64,000 bases of DNA from Thamnidium elegans (GCA_025201345.1 JAIXMG010000032.1:62001-126000), one strand, 5' to 3'. Counted from the first letter of the stretch, positions 1 to 12,286 are shown. Notes: a model not told the origin generated them from the sequence alone. Translations and numbers: made by a program.

Positions 1-1
1 A

Positions 2-335
2 AGAAAAGAGTTTCTCAACCACCTCTACACTAATGATAAGTTGACGTTGCTGATAACTTCGGTTATAGATAAAAACCATTGGGGATTTGTTTATGTAAGA
101 GACGCTCGTATTCCAAGAACATGGAACATCCGACTCTGTTGGTAAAAAGTATTTGGTCTCATGTTATGCACTAAGGTATATTTTATAAACCATAAAAAGA
201 AATACATATTCCCATATTCTAACCTAGCTTACTTTTGAAGAACAACGGGTTCTAGCAGAAGCCATGGGAAAAGAAGAACACGGTTGGATTGAAGCCCCAC
301 CCGGAAAATCAATTGATGACATGTTTAACATTTAG
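2..335 (+). CDS. 3' end of an unidentified gene, cut by the window edge
   Basis: The frame starting at base 2 is open, and a GTAAGA donor at 95 joined to a CTAACCTAG acceptor at 227 keeps it open. The exons would be 2-94 and 228-335, ending at TAG. The last 36 codons finish in APPGKSIDDMFNI, a plausible compact C-terminus. The family is not recognised. A caution: the first frame also reads coding-like past the proposed donor (VRDARIPRTWN) before hitting a stop near 153. A frameshifted or alternatively spliced model is therefore possible. The gene would be convergent with nothing and lies about 880 bases upstream of SPF1. Confidence 0.35.
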
Positions 336-1217
336 TTATTTCAACATGTTCATTAGAATATACTATCGTTTTTTTTTTAAATGTATGCACGCACCGTTTA
401 CAACATATTATTGAATAAACAACTTACTTTGATAAAACACTTCAAATTAAGGAATATCATCTCAAGCGGACAGACTGATTTAAATAAGAATTTGCATTAT
501 TTTTTACTTCTGTTTTATCTTGATCAACCTGATTTATTATTATCTAATAAAACATCCAGGCTTACAGCCATTTATCGAGCCTTTTTTTTTTGTACGAATG
601 TAACTCAGTCAATCTAAATGTAACAGAGTCTTCAGCTTTATATTTGATAGTGAGCAAAAACTCACCAATGCGAACATGGTGGTAACACTTGAAGGAAATA
701 GTAAAAAAAAAGTCATGGAGATATAGCTAGAGAAGAAGATTTGGTGCCTCTTCTTGCTAAACAAACCAGCACAACAGGAGACCATATCCTACGCAGATAC
801 CGGTAAAAGAACTACCTATCAATTAATCACCCATGAAGATAATATCACCTAATCTTAATTGGAAAAGATGTTCTGATAACCACTCCTCCACTTATTATGA
901 TTTTATCATTTCGTCTATCCCTTTAAGTGTGTTTGAAATAGCCGCACGCTCGTCCATTCCGGATTAATATGAACTTGGAATGAAACTTCGCCACACTCAC
1001 GCCCACCGGTATGTCGAAATTATATTCTTAATTGAAATGTATCACTTGGATGTAAGAAATCTCTGTTTCATCATGGTTACACATACAATTCAAGCAAAGT
1101 TATCACGTGCACAATCTCTCATCTTTTTTTTGGAGTAACGCGCGCTCCAAACTTCCATAAAATTCTTTTACCTTTTTATACATCTCTTCATCTTCTTTAT
1201 TGTTTCGTTGCTGAATC
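336..1217. other. Intergenic region upstream of SPF1
   Basis: No convincing gene. The stretch 640-1060 is less AT-rich than its surroundings and holds short coding-like snatches on the plus strand (for example 779-853), but each is closed by stops and none has a usable splice context. It may be a decayed gene. The 5' untranslated exon of SPF1 must lie in the last part, just before 1218. Confidence 0.4.
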
Positions 1218-4200
1218 ATGTAAGTGTCATAGTACCCAAAAAAATAAAATAAAAAACAAAATTCTAAACGTTTATATATAATTACAGGACGCAAACTCTT
1301 GTTCAGTCAGAACGAGTAGCTTCGGCAGCACTTTTGAGGCCGTTGCCTAGAAGATGGCACATGTATGTTTGGCCCTTTGTCAGTGTACTTTACCCCGTAT
1401 TTCTCTATGTCTATAAGAACCATTATGATGACTATCTTGGTTCTGAAGAATGGACTTTTGTTGCACTTGGTAGTATCATCACTTTACACGCCATGACTTT
1501 CTTGGTTTGTCAATGGAGTGTCGATATGAAGGCTCTTTTCACATGTGTTAAAGTAAGTTGACATTTTTTATTTTTTGATGACATGATAAGAGAGGGGAGA
1601 TTTTTTTTTAACATTGTATATAATTTATAGGAATCCGATGTTCATAAGGCTTCTATTATTAAAATCGTTCCTTTCCGTTACCAAGGAAAGGGTACACTTG
1701 TACCATTGGAGCACAGCAAAGTAAGTTTTTTAAAAAAAGGAATGGCGATCATCTTGTTTGAATTTACTAAGGTTTCCCCTTCTAGTCACTTGATAACCAA
1801 GATGAGATCTCTTTTGTATTTCAACAAAAGAAATTCATTTATAATGTCGATAGAAAGCAATTCCAAAAACTTCTTTACCCCTCTGATCTTAACCATACTG
1901 TCAAACCTTACCAAAGTACAAAAGGTTTAACTAGTAAGACTGAAGTTGAATCCCTTACTCATTCTTACGGTTTAAACAAGCAAGTATATTTTTTCTTCTT
2001 CTTATTAACCGCGATACTAACCTTATACATATATATATAGATTTGATATTCCTTTACCTACTTTTGGTGAACTTTTCAAAGAACATGCTGTTGCACCCTT
2101 TTTTATTTTCCAAATATTTTGTGTTGGTCTTTGGTGTTTAGATGAATACTGGTATTATTCACTCTTCACTCTCTTCATGTTGGTTGTATTTGAATGTACT
2201 GTTGTATATCAACGTCTTCGTACTATTGGTGAATTCCGTGGTATGAACCAAAAACCCTATCCTGTATATGTAAAGAGAGAAAGCAAGTGGATTCAAATTC
2301 CAAGTGATGAATTATTACCTGGAGATGTCGTTTCTATTGTTCGTACTAAGGAGGATCAAGGTGTTCCTTGTGATCTGGTTATTGCTGATGGCTCTTGTAT
2401 TGTAAACGAAGCTATGCTTTCTGGTGAATCTACTCCTTTACTCAAGGTAAGTTATAAACATAGAGAAAGAGAGGGAGAGAGAGGGAGAGAAAACTTGGTT
2501 TGGGAATCTCATAGTATTTATCGTTATTATGTAGGAATCTGTTCAACTCAGAGATGCCAATGATGAATTTGACATGAATGCAGTTGATAGATTATATGTC
2601 CTTTATGGTGGTACTAAGGTATTGCAAGTCACTTCACCTAAATCAGAAGCTCCTCCTGATGATGGTTGTGTTTGCGTTGTTGCTCGTACCGGTTTTGGTA
2701 CTTCCCAAGGTGAGCTTGTCCGTACCATGATTTTCTCCACTGAACGTGTTTCAGCCAATAACTTTGAAGCACTCTTGTTTATTCTCTTTTTGCTTATTTT
2801 CGCCATTGCCGCTTCTGCCTATGTTTGGCAAAAGGGTATTGAGAACGGTACTAAAAAGTCAAAGCTCTTATTGGATTGTATCTTGATTATTACTTCTGTT
2901 GTCCCCCCTGAGCTTCCTATGGAATTAAGTTTGGCTGTCAACAGTAGTTTGGTTGCACTTTCAAAGTATGCTATTTACTGTACTGAACCATTCCGTATTC
3001 CTTATGCTGGCAGAGTTGATGTTTGTTGTTTCGATAAGACTGGTACTTTGACCGGTGAAGATCTTGTGTTTGAAGGTGTTGCTTACTCTAGTCCCACTAA
3101 ACCTGCTACTGAACTTGCACCTGCTACTGAAGTACCTGATGCTACTAAATGGGTTTTATCTAGCGCACATGCTTTGGTTCAATTAGAAGATGGTATTGTT
3201 GGTGACCCTATGGAAAAGGAAACACTCAAGGCTCTTGATTGGGATTTAGGACCAAATGATACTGTTTTCCCCAAGGGAGAAAAGAGAGGTCAAAATTTAC
3301 AAATTCGTCGTCGTTATCAATTCTCTTCTGCTTTAAAGCGTCAATCTTCTGTTTCTACTTTAACTCATTCTACTTTGTCTGGACCCAAGACCTTTATTGC
3401 TGTCAAGGGTGCTCCTGAAACCCTCAAGAACATGTATACAAATGTACCTGAAGGTTATGTTGAAGCTTATAGACATTTTACCCGAAAGGGTAGTAGAGTC
3501 TTGGCTCTTGGCTATAAAATGTTGGACAACAACTTGAACCAAAATCAAATTAATGACCTTACTCGTGAATCTGTTGAATCTAAACTTACTTTTGCTGGTT
3601 TTATCGTATTTACTTGTCCTCTTAAGGATGATGCTATTGAAGCTTTGAAGGAATTAAATGAATCCTCTCATCGTTGTATTATGATTACTGGTGATAACCC
3701 ATTGACTGCTTGTGCTGTTGCCCGTGAAGTAGCTATTGTTGAACGCGACGTATTGATCGTGGATCGTGATGAATCCAAGAAAGATAATAACGTTGTTTTC
3801 CATTCTATTGATGAAACATATCGTATTGAAGTAAATCCTGAGAAACCTTTGGATAAGTCACTTTTGGATAACTATGATCTTTGTTTAACTGGTACTGCTA
3901 TGAGTCAATTCATGCTTCACAAGGAAAACATGAACGTAATTTTGGAACACACTTGGGTTTATGCTCGTGTATCTCCTTCTCAAAAGGAATATCTCTTGAC
4001 TGGATTAAAGGATCTTGGTTATACTACCTTGATGGCTGGTGATGGTACCAATGATGTCGGTGCCTTGAAGCAAGCTCATATTGGTGTTGCTCTCTTGGAT
4101 GGTACACCTGAGGATCTTCAAAAGATTGCTGAACGTCAACGTATTGAACGTATGAAGGCTATGTATGAACAACAAAAGAGTATTTCTGCCCGTTTCAACC

Positions 4201-5368
4201 AACCTCCTCCCCCTCCTCCTCCTGCTATTGCTCATCTTTATCCTGAATATGCCGCACAAATTGCTCAACAACAAGCTAACCAAAACTTGACTCCTGCTCA
4301 ATTACGTCAACAAGAACAAAAGAAGAAGATCGAAGAAGCTACTCAAAAGATGATGGAAGGTATGGATATGGAAGAACCTCCCACTATTAAGTTTGGTGAT
4401 GCTTCTGTTGCTGCTCCTTTTACTTCCAAGCTTCGCAACGTTACTGCTAGTAAGTTTTTTTTTTTAACATGTATAGAAAATAGAAAACTAAAATTAATTT
4501 TTTTTCTTTTTTATAGTTAATAATATTATTCGCCAAGGTCGTTGTACTCTTGTCGCTACTATTCAAATGTACAAGATTTTAGCTTTGAATTGTTTAATTT
4601 CTGCTTATAGTTTATCCGTTTTGTACCTTGATGGTATTAAGTTTGGTGATCTTCAAGTAACTATTTCTGGTATGTTGATGGCTGTTTGTTTCCTTTGTAT
4701 CTCTAGAGGAAGACCTTTGCAAAAGCTGTCCAAGGAACGTCCTCAACCCAACATTTTCAATCCTTATATTATTTTATCTGTCTTGGGTCAATTTGCTATT
4801 CATATTGTTTCCTTGGTTTATATCAATGCTCTTGCTAAATCTTTAGAAACGTAAAGTATATATAATCAGTAATTCATATTTTATATAGTAATCTCACTGG
4901 TTTTTTTGTTTTTTTTTTTTTTAGACAAAAAGAAGTTGATTTGGAAGGCGAATTTGAACCAAGTTTGTTGAACAGTGCTATTTATCTTATTCAATTATCT
5001 ATGCAAGTCTCTACATTTGCAATTAATTACCAAGGTTACCCTTTCCGTGAACGTATCCAAGACAATAAGGCCTTGTACTACGGTTTAATGTCTGTCGGTG
5101 GTATTGCATTAGCTGGTGCTACTGAAATGTGGCCTGATGTCAATGACCAACTTAAGCTTGTCCGTTTCCCCGGAAGTGTAAGTTTTTTTTTTTAAAAAAA
5201 AAAGAAAGAGGACAGTATAATAATAACATATATTTTCTTTAGTTCCGTTATAAGTTGACTCTCTGTATGATTCTCGATTTTGGTATTGCATATGCAATTG
5301 AAAAGGTGACCAAGTATTGTTTTGCAGATAATCGCGCAAAGGCAATTGCCAGAAGAGGAAAGGATTAG
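1218..5368 (+). CDS. SPF1: P5A-type transporting ATPase Spf1/ATP13A1 (ER transmembrane-helix dislocase)
   Basis: P5A ATPases sit in the ER membrane and extract mislocalised tail-anchored or mitochondrial helices. The model has nine exons: 1218-1219, 1288-1552, 1631-1720, 1786-1979, 2041-2446, 2535-4449, 4517-4850, 4925-5177 and 5243-5368, giving 1194 residues, close to the about 1215 of yeast Spf1. Visible marks are the N-terminal hydrophobic segments, LSGEST in the actuator domain, the P5A M4 signature PPELPMEL near residue 443, the phosphorylated Asp in DKTGTLTGE (about D486) and [10 protein letters not shown] at about 821-830. A proline run and Gln-rich insert follows (about 880-925). The start codon is formed across intron 1 (AT|G). 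Intron 4 is GC-AG (donor GCAAGT at 1980), which restores [10 protein letters not shown]. Assignment is firm. Only the first exon is inferred. Confidence 0.95.
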
Positions 5369-6147
5369 ATTTTTGTAGAAAGATAAACAATAATAACAAT
5401 AATAAAAAAAAAGCGATATAACAAACTGTATGTAACACGTGCGTTTACCTATAATAATATTTACTTTTACTGAAAAAAAAAAAAATCTAGATGCATCCTT
5501 TTTTTTGTTTCTTTGCTTATAAAATGTTTTTGTTTGTTTTTGTTTAAATATATAATATTCACTAATAGAAATATAAAAAAAAGAGACATACGTAAAAGAG
5601 ACATAGTTACATAAAAGAGAGAGAGAGAGAGAGGGACTTACGACATAACTTTGGTAAGCGCAGAAAAAGAATATGTACCCACTTCTAGTTTTATAGGTTA
5701 AATACTGCTGTGTTACCTTTTCACTTTCTATCTACTTTTCTCTTCTTAGATTGCATATGTATACATTACAGTAATATGATATATATATGACATGATCTAT
5801 TTACTTTTTTTGAGCTAGTTGAATGATTTGCGATGGCGAAATATAATTTTTTTTAGATAATATTTGCTTTGTAAATTTAAATATCAGCCTTATGTGTTAC
5901 AGATTTTTTAAAGTTCATCATAAAACGAGCACAGTCCATGTTTATATTGATCAAAATCGAAATACACCCTGTGTAATACTCATTATTCGTTATCCATTTG
6001 ATATTAAATGTACAAAAAACCAATGGATAAGCCACTGTATATATTAGTAAGTATCATTAAAATTTTAGAAAGAGAGAAAATATTTCTCTTTCTTTCCTTT
6101 TTTTTTTTTTCTTTTTCTTTTTTTTTTTCTCCCTTCTTTATAACATA
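5369..6147. other. Intergenic region
   Basis: AT-rich spacer holding the SPF1 3' untranslated region, an (AG)n stretch near 5620-5634 and long T/C-rich tracts at 6085-6135. The pyrimidine tract ends just before the ATG at 6148 and resembles the pyrimidine-rich leaders seen before other genes here. No RNA gene was seen. Confidence 0.5.
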
Positions 6148-6365
6148 ATGACATTGAATACATTGGCAACTACTGCTTCCCAACGAATAAATACCATTTC
6201 TGATAGTGTAAAATTTATTTGCCAATCACGAGGAAAAAATTACTGTCTCGTTCATAGAAGATATTTCGAGACAAGTTGGTGTCCAGATTGTGGTCGTAGT
6301 AAGTATAAAGTAACGTGTCTGTAAAACCTTTTTTTTAAACGTCTTAATATTTTCTAGTATCTTGA
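6148..6365 (+). CDS. Small Cys-containing protein, unrecognised
   Basis: An ATG after a pyrimidine-rich leader opens a short frame. With a GTAAGTAT donor at 6299 and a TTCTAG acceptor ending at 6357 the product has about 52 residues and ends in WCPDCGRIS. Without splicing it would run to 59 residues. The chain has a CxxC pair late on (CPDC) plus two single Cys (FICQ, NYCL) that could bind zinc with it. It is too short for a family assignment. The good splice sites and the CxxCG ending argue for a real gene, but it may equally be the first exon of a longer gene or a relic. Confidence 0.4.
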
Positions 6366-7054
6366 TTTACTTTTTCTTTTTTTTAAAAAAAAACTCCCCC
6401 AATAAGTATGATGTTATTGAAGCATATGACCGCATATTATCTAGCAAAACAAAAAAGCCTGGTTTTTCCTTATTATAATATATTATTTTATGTTTTTTAA
6501 AAAAAAAAGAAACCCCAATATATTTTATCTTTGTCTTCTATCTTTTCTCTCTCTCTATCATCTTGTCAATATTTTACGCTCGTAAGCGACTCATACAACA
6601 TTAAAAAAAATGCAACAATTCACTCTATACCCTTTATTTTTTTTTGGCTGCTTAAATCGACAGCATATAAATACTCTCACTTAAGAAACCCCACTGTGAC
6701 AACCAACTTAAAACTCTAGAGTTGTAATTGTAAATCCCATGATAAGGCGCGCTTCTATATGCCTAAAAACAATTGCATTTGTTTGAATGGGACAGTTGAA
6801 AGAAATGTAACATCCATACTCAAACTTAAAGTCTTGGAAGAATATGCTTCTTCGATGCCGTAGGGATAGTTCTAATAAAAGTCTCTCGTATTGTTCTTTA
6901 TACGAGATATAGCGCGATTTTTTTTTTTTTTTGCTGTAGTGAGTACATATCATACTTTTCTACGATATAAACAAATCAACAAAAGGTTATCACAAGATTT
7001 TATTTACAAAACTTTTTTTTTTGTATTCGAATCCTCTTGTGAATATCAACTTTT

Positions 7055-7088
<34 letters not shown>

Positions 7089-7558
7089 TTTTGTTTTTAC
7101 ATGTGAATAAGTGGTTATTTTGGGTAATACAATTGTGGAGAATCCCATTTGTGTTACTATGTACTACATGAGTAGCAAACCATTTTTAACAAAGGAGAAG
7201 GCTTAGTTTAAGCGACTGTATGTAAAGAAATGTTATGTAGAACCAAAAAAAAAAAAAAAAGCCTTTCGAATCTGTTTCCATAATGTACTCCTCTTATCTT
7301 TTTTTTTTTTTTTTTTTCACTGAGATATGCATTGGCGTACTATTTCCGTGCTGGTTAATATAGAACAAAGAAGCCTTTTTTTTTTAGTCTAGTGACACAT
7401 ACTCTAAATCTTTTGCTTTGACGTTTGTAATTTGAAAAAGCGAAAATAAAATAAAATGATTGTACTCACCTGTAATGTGCAATATTCGACAATCTTATAA
7501 GTTTCCTGTGACATATTATATTTATGAAAAAAAAAACTCTAAAATTATAACTTTATTC

Positions 7559-7693
7559 AGTACGTACAGAACAGTTTCAAGTCGCGAGACTTGATTTTTT
7601 TTTAAAAAAGGACGATTGTTTTCAAGTCAATTTGACTATTTTGGAGTCCCAAAATTATAAAGAGCTCGGTGGTCCAATTTACAGTCCGTACTG
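7559..7693 (+). repeat. Short repeat element, copy 1 (possible MITE)
   Basis: The segment opens with CAGTACGTACAG and closes with a nearly inverted version (CAGTCCGTACTG at 7682-7693), suggesting short terminal inverted repeats. Its middle (CAAGTCGCGAGACTTG, a poly-A/T stretch, then GACTATTTTGGAGTCCCAAAAT) is matched in opposite orientation near 9524-9640. There is no coding capacity. A non-autonomous DNA transposon is the simplest reading. No clear target duplication is visible. Confidence 0.4.
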
Positions 7694-8193
7694 GTTTTAT
7701 TGAATTGGTATAGTGTATTGGTAAGAAATGAATGCATATGAAAATCCTTTATTTTCTGATTTTCGCGTATAACTTTTCCAATGCATTAGACAAAGTGGGT
7801 CTTAATCTTGTTTTTTCTAATTTCATAAAAAAAAAGTAACACTAGCGATAATGGGGTAAAAAAAACATGTCTCCCAATAAATTACTTTTATTCTTAGCAT
7901 CTAAAGTTAACGTATGTTTACAGCACAATATATATATATTTAATTATAAATGTATTTTATACATCTATGATATATTTGACAAAGAGATAGTCAATAACTT
8001 TTGATAAAAGTCTTAAAAAGAGGTTCGGTTTTAACATTTGAAAAAAAAAGGGTGCGTTTATATGTAAAAATGAATTTGCGATCAATGACAAATGGAAAGA
8101 TCTTTTCTTGAGTAACCTATAGCTAAAGAGGCTATTATTTAATAACAGATATAATCCTTATATGTATGTAATTCCACGGATAAATGATTTGTA

Positions 8194-8348
8194 CAGTAGC
8201 CGCTCGATTTTAGGTGGCCGAAATTTCCGAGAAATCCACCCTTATATCGAATTGATATTAGAGGTTAAAACACTGATCCGCTCCCTAGAAACCCACCTTA
8301 TATCGAACGTACCCTTACATCGAACGCCCTTAAATTGAGCGACTACTG
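8194..8348. mobile_element. MITE with TA flanks (pogo/Tigger/Fot1-like ends)
   Basis: A 155-bp element begins CAGTAGCCGCTCGATTTTAG and ends with the inverted match CTTAAATTGAGCGACTACTG. It is flanked on both sides by TA (8192-8193 and 8349-8350), the target duplication of Tc1/mariner-pogo transposons. The 5'-CAGTAG start is typical of pogo/Tigger-type ends. Inside, a unit of the form CCTTA-ATCGAA recurs three to four times toward the right end (from 8294). No open frame is present, so it would depend on a transposase elsewhere. Confidence 0.7.
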
Positions 8349-9415
8349 TATACTATTATTTGAGTGAGAGACAAATCTCATGATAAACAATAGGTACATA
8401 GATTCGTTTGTTATTTTGAAAGAGTTTGTTTAGATAACTGTAACGCGTATATACCTTAGAGCATAAATGAGCGGGATACCATTATTAAATAAACTAATAA
8501 TTGTACATGTCATTTAAAGCATAAGACATGCTTTAAACTGTAATCAGAAGGTAGAAATATAGCTTGTAATGACAATCTAGTTTGTTAAAACCCCAAATTA
8601 ATTTAAGCTACATAACGGCAACATTTTTATAATCTGTAAGTATTTGTACATGCCCTTTTTTTTTTTTTAGCATAAACGTGTAACGTATTATAGTTTATTA
8701 AAAACATTTATACATATTCATATAATAGTAATTATGCATATTATTATAACTCTAAAAATGTGAAAATAAATCAATCATACCGGGAAACAAAACATTTAGT
8801 AAATTTAGATATTTGTCATGTTTTACAAAGCAATGTTCTATGAAGATTTATAAAGTGTTTTGTAATGTACTATAGTTTAAATCTTAAAATATTACTTCAA
8901 TCATATATGATCTCTTGTTCCACATAAAAAAAAATTAAATAATGTATCATTTTTAATGAAAATTATTCTACTTAAACTGCTCTTTAACTGTTATTTATTA
9001 TGTTACATTAAACAGGTATAGTCAGTCATAATCTAGTAGGATGGCGATGTACAAACTTTATTTTAACTATGCCGATCAAAATAATGTATGATCCATATTC
9101 CGTGATAACAACGTACATCCTGAAAATATGTATCTGTATTACAACTTTTAGAGCTCTTGAACTACTTTATATTTTGAAAAAAGTATTAAAATTATTATAT
9201 TCTTGTATTATTTCTTTGAAACTTTATTAAAGAGATGTTTTAATAAAACTGGTTTGTAAATGCATCACCATTTATAAAACAAATTGGCGTTTAAGTCTGG
9301 CGCATTAAAATATAGCTTTGTCGACTTACGAAACATATCTCGATTCATGATAGATTTGATTCCTCGCTTCACAATAGCCTTTGACTTCACTTATAACAAA
9401 TATATCACCTGAAAC

Positions 9416-9490
9416 AGATTTTTTTTTTTTGGCCTGTTACGAAAATTTTTTGGCCTGGTAACAGATTTTTTGGTCTGGTAAAAGGTTACC
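9416..9490. repeat. Triplicated short direct repeat
   Basis: Three imperfect copies of a unit made of a T run followed by GGCCTGTTAC, GGCCTGGTAAC or GGTCTGGTAA lie head to tail. They are adjacent to copy 2 of the inverted repeat family and may be part of it. Confidence 0.5.
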
Positions 9491-9523
9491 TGTTTTCTTG
9501 TTTTTAAAGCGCGTATATATTTT

Positions 9524-9640
9524 ATTTTGGACGTCCAAAATAGTCTAACTGACTACAAAATCCAGGTCCTTTTTTTTAAAAATTTTAAAGTCTCACAGAC
9601 TTGAAAAAAGTAGTGGTACTAGGTCAAAATTCTCGATCGG
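9524..9640 (-). repeat. Short repeat element, copy 2 (inverted relative to 7559)
   Basis: Read on the minus strand, this matches copy 1 at 7559: TTCAAGTC-GAGACTT, an A-rich stretch, AAAAGGAC, then TAGTCAGTTAGACTATTTTGGA. It contains a perfect 18-bp palindrome ATTTTGGACGTCCAAAAT at 9524-9541. Because the two copies face each other they could be two insertions or the arms of a 2-kb element. Confidence 0.45.
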
Positions 9641-9799
9641 TTTTTTGTTTAATGCATAAAACACCAAACTAAGCGTACATAAATGTGGGGGGGGGGGGTT
9701 TACTTTTTTGAATAATAAAAAAAAAAAAAAAAAAAAGACGAGGTATTTTTATGAAAAAAGGCAATAACGGCAGTGCAGAAAAAAAAAAGACATCATCTA

Positions 9800-10460
9800 G
9801 CAACATGTACTGGTAAAACATCAGGAAATGAGTTTCTGTTCTGGACAGGATCTATTAGACAATAGCAACCTTATACAAGGGCAAGTAGGCTATGCTCTGT
9901 TACTACAACATATTTCCGCGTGTCTTACATTATCACCAATGATAAAAAGCAGCCGTGCATAAACCAAAATATCCTTTTTGATACTCCGAGCCAAATATAG
10001 ACATACCTTCCTCAAGAGATTTCAAGTTTTCAATCAACTTGCTATGAGTACACAATTTTTTTTTTATTCTCCTTTCGTTCAGGAGCATTGCAGCTGGTGT
10101 CATAATCCAACTGCCATAGCAGTTCTACTTCTTCGTAGTATTCCCGCTGGTATTACCACTGAATAAAGCAAGGGGGGATCACCTGAACCTTTCTTACACC
10201 AGCAGAAGCAGTTTTGTCATGCACTTGATCGATTTTTTTCGAAGAATACGCGATGGTTAGCCAATCTAAGGCCATGATAGCCTGTGCCATATTGAAAACC
10301 GTTGCTTTTCATCATCACTACTTATCACTATGCTATCATAGCGCGTGCGGAATGGGATAGTTGATGACTGTTAATCAGTCACTGAAAGCTGTAAATATGA
10401 AGATTGGCATTCGATGCCGAGGTTCTCTCCAGGCTGCACATGTGTTACATAAAGGTCACT
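9800..10460 (-). pseudogene. Decayed coding segment, family unknown
   Basis: This stretch is less AT-rich than its surroundings. On the minus strand it gives amino-acid-like runs that jump between frames. The clearest is a 40-codon frame at 10275-10153 beginning MALDWLTIAYSSKKIDQVHD. Others are PGENLGIECQSSYLQLSVTD just upstream and GNTSGNTTKK / YGSWIMTPAAMLLNER just downstream. Stops and frame changes separate them, as expected of a degraded gene or transposon. The parent family cannot be named from the sequence alone. Confidence 0.35.
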
Positions 10461-10887
10461 ACTATTATAACTACTCTTTTAGATATAAGTTTTTTTTTTT
10501 GGGAGTTAATATACCTACTAAGATACTAGATGTAGTTTGCACTTTACTAATATATGCGATAAAATAAAATATTTTAAAAAAGCGGCCTATACCACGATTA
10601 TATAATGGGGGGTAGGTCTTAAAGTATACATCTTCTAGACAAACAAACAATGAGTGTTTACTCATGGTACGCGCTTGGTCCAACTCATTTAGATAAGATG
10701 TTTGTATGGTAATCAAAAGAAGGATTTTCGTATACAAAGGTACGGTAGGATTGATTCTGGGACTGTACCGAATACGGCTTATCATATACAATTTTAGTAA
10801 TTTTATTGATAAAGCACGTTTAGTCGTATCTTTTTTTTTTTTTTATTACAAAAAACTATTTTGTAACATTAGGTTTAATCAAGACCC

Positions 10888-10921
<34 letters not shown>

Positions 10922-11163
10922 ATAATATAAATTATTCATTATTGCGCTGGTAATATAACCTGTTACTGTAAAGTATTCTCACATTTCTATGCAGATCTTT
11001 GAGGGGGAATGTGTCTCTTCTGATTAACAGTTTGTATAAATAAACAAGTGAGTGTAACTCGAGAGGTGGGTTTTAATTAATTTTGTCTTTGTCTGTAGTT
11101 TTTCAGGGCTGTGTGTTCTATTTGAGCGAAATAAAAGGTGCATAATCAAGTGATGTCTCACAG

Positions 11164-11202
<39 letters not shown>

Positions 11203-12255
11203 GGATTTCTTGTACCGACCTTTACATAATTCATGAAGAGGTCAAAAAGGACGAGATACATGTTTATTTATGTATACTAAAAGTTATAGTATGTGAAAAT
11301 TTGGTCACTGCAAAAAAAAAAAACTTATTGTTATCTGAAACTTCCAAATTCGCATTATGAGCAATTTATAAACGTTTTTTTTTTGTGCGATGAAATGGAT
11401 GTTTGCCAACCTATTTTAGCAATTTTTACTATCTGTGATAAAAAGGTAAACGGACCCGGATTACTTCTTTAAAATATATATATATATATATGCCGTTATA
11501 TTGCAATAGTTACTGCTAAACTATATCTATTATTTCTGTAGAACCTGAACTCAGCTAGATATGAATAGCTGTCAGTAGACATGGGAACTATCAAGGGATC
11601 AACCTGATAGAATAAAAAGAATGCCATCATTTTCGTCTTTAATTTTAGGTTTTGACAAATGTCTGGGGTTGATTAAGATTTAATTACTATAAACAGTTTA
11701 CTATAGCAATTTAGGGCCAATCGGTTTAAGCATGGAAATTAAACTTTTTCCCACCACGTTTAATATGTGTTGTGTAACACGTTGTATTGGACAGAACAAG
11801 GAATTGATACTGAATTTATAAATTGTGATTATAAAAAAAAAATGAGGAGAGTATAGTATGTGCTGGTACCTCAAGGAGTTTTCATGTGATCTACCTTTCT
11901 TTCTTTCTTTCTTTGTATCACGAAAATCAAATGTACAATACGCTTTTACAGTTAGATTATTACAAGCGTCATTTCTCCTCATGAGAAAAAGCTTATTTTT
12001 TTTTATACAAAAAAGAGATACAAAAAATAACGCTAACGGATAGTTAGAAAATGACGAATATAATAAATGTATCTTTTTTCTAGTCTAAGACCAAAACGAT
12101 AGTTAAAACTTTATAACAAATTTTACTTGTTTGCATAATTAAAGTAAGTCCTCTATCTCCCTAAACTTCTATTCCTTTTTATAAAAGCCTTTTTTTTTTC
12201 AAATGTATTTTTTTTTTTTAGCTATCAGAGATAAGTCAAGCTAATATTTCACGAG

Positions 12256-12286
<31 letters not shown>

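Noticed and set aside
8641..9160. Possible extra coding region in the desert
   Set aside because: All six frames are interrupted often, and codon use follows base composition only.
10471..10930. Overlapping 74-106 codon frames on both strands
   Set aside because: Built around poly-T/poly-A tracts, with no domain, splice or start context.
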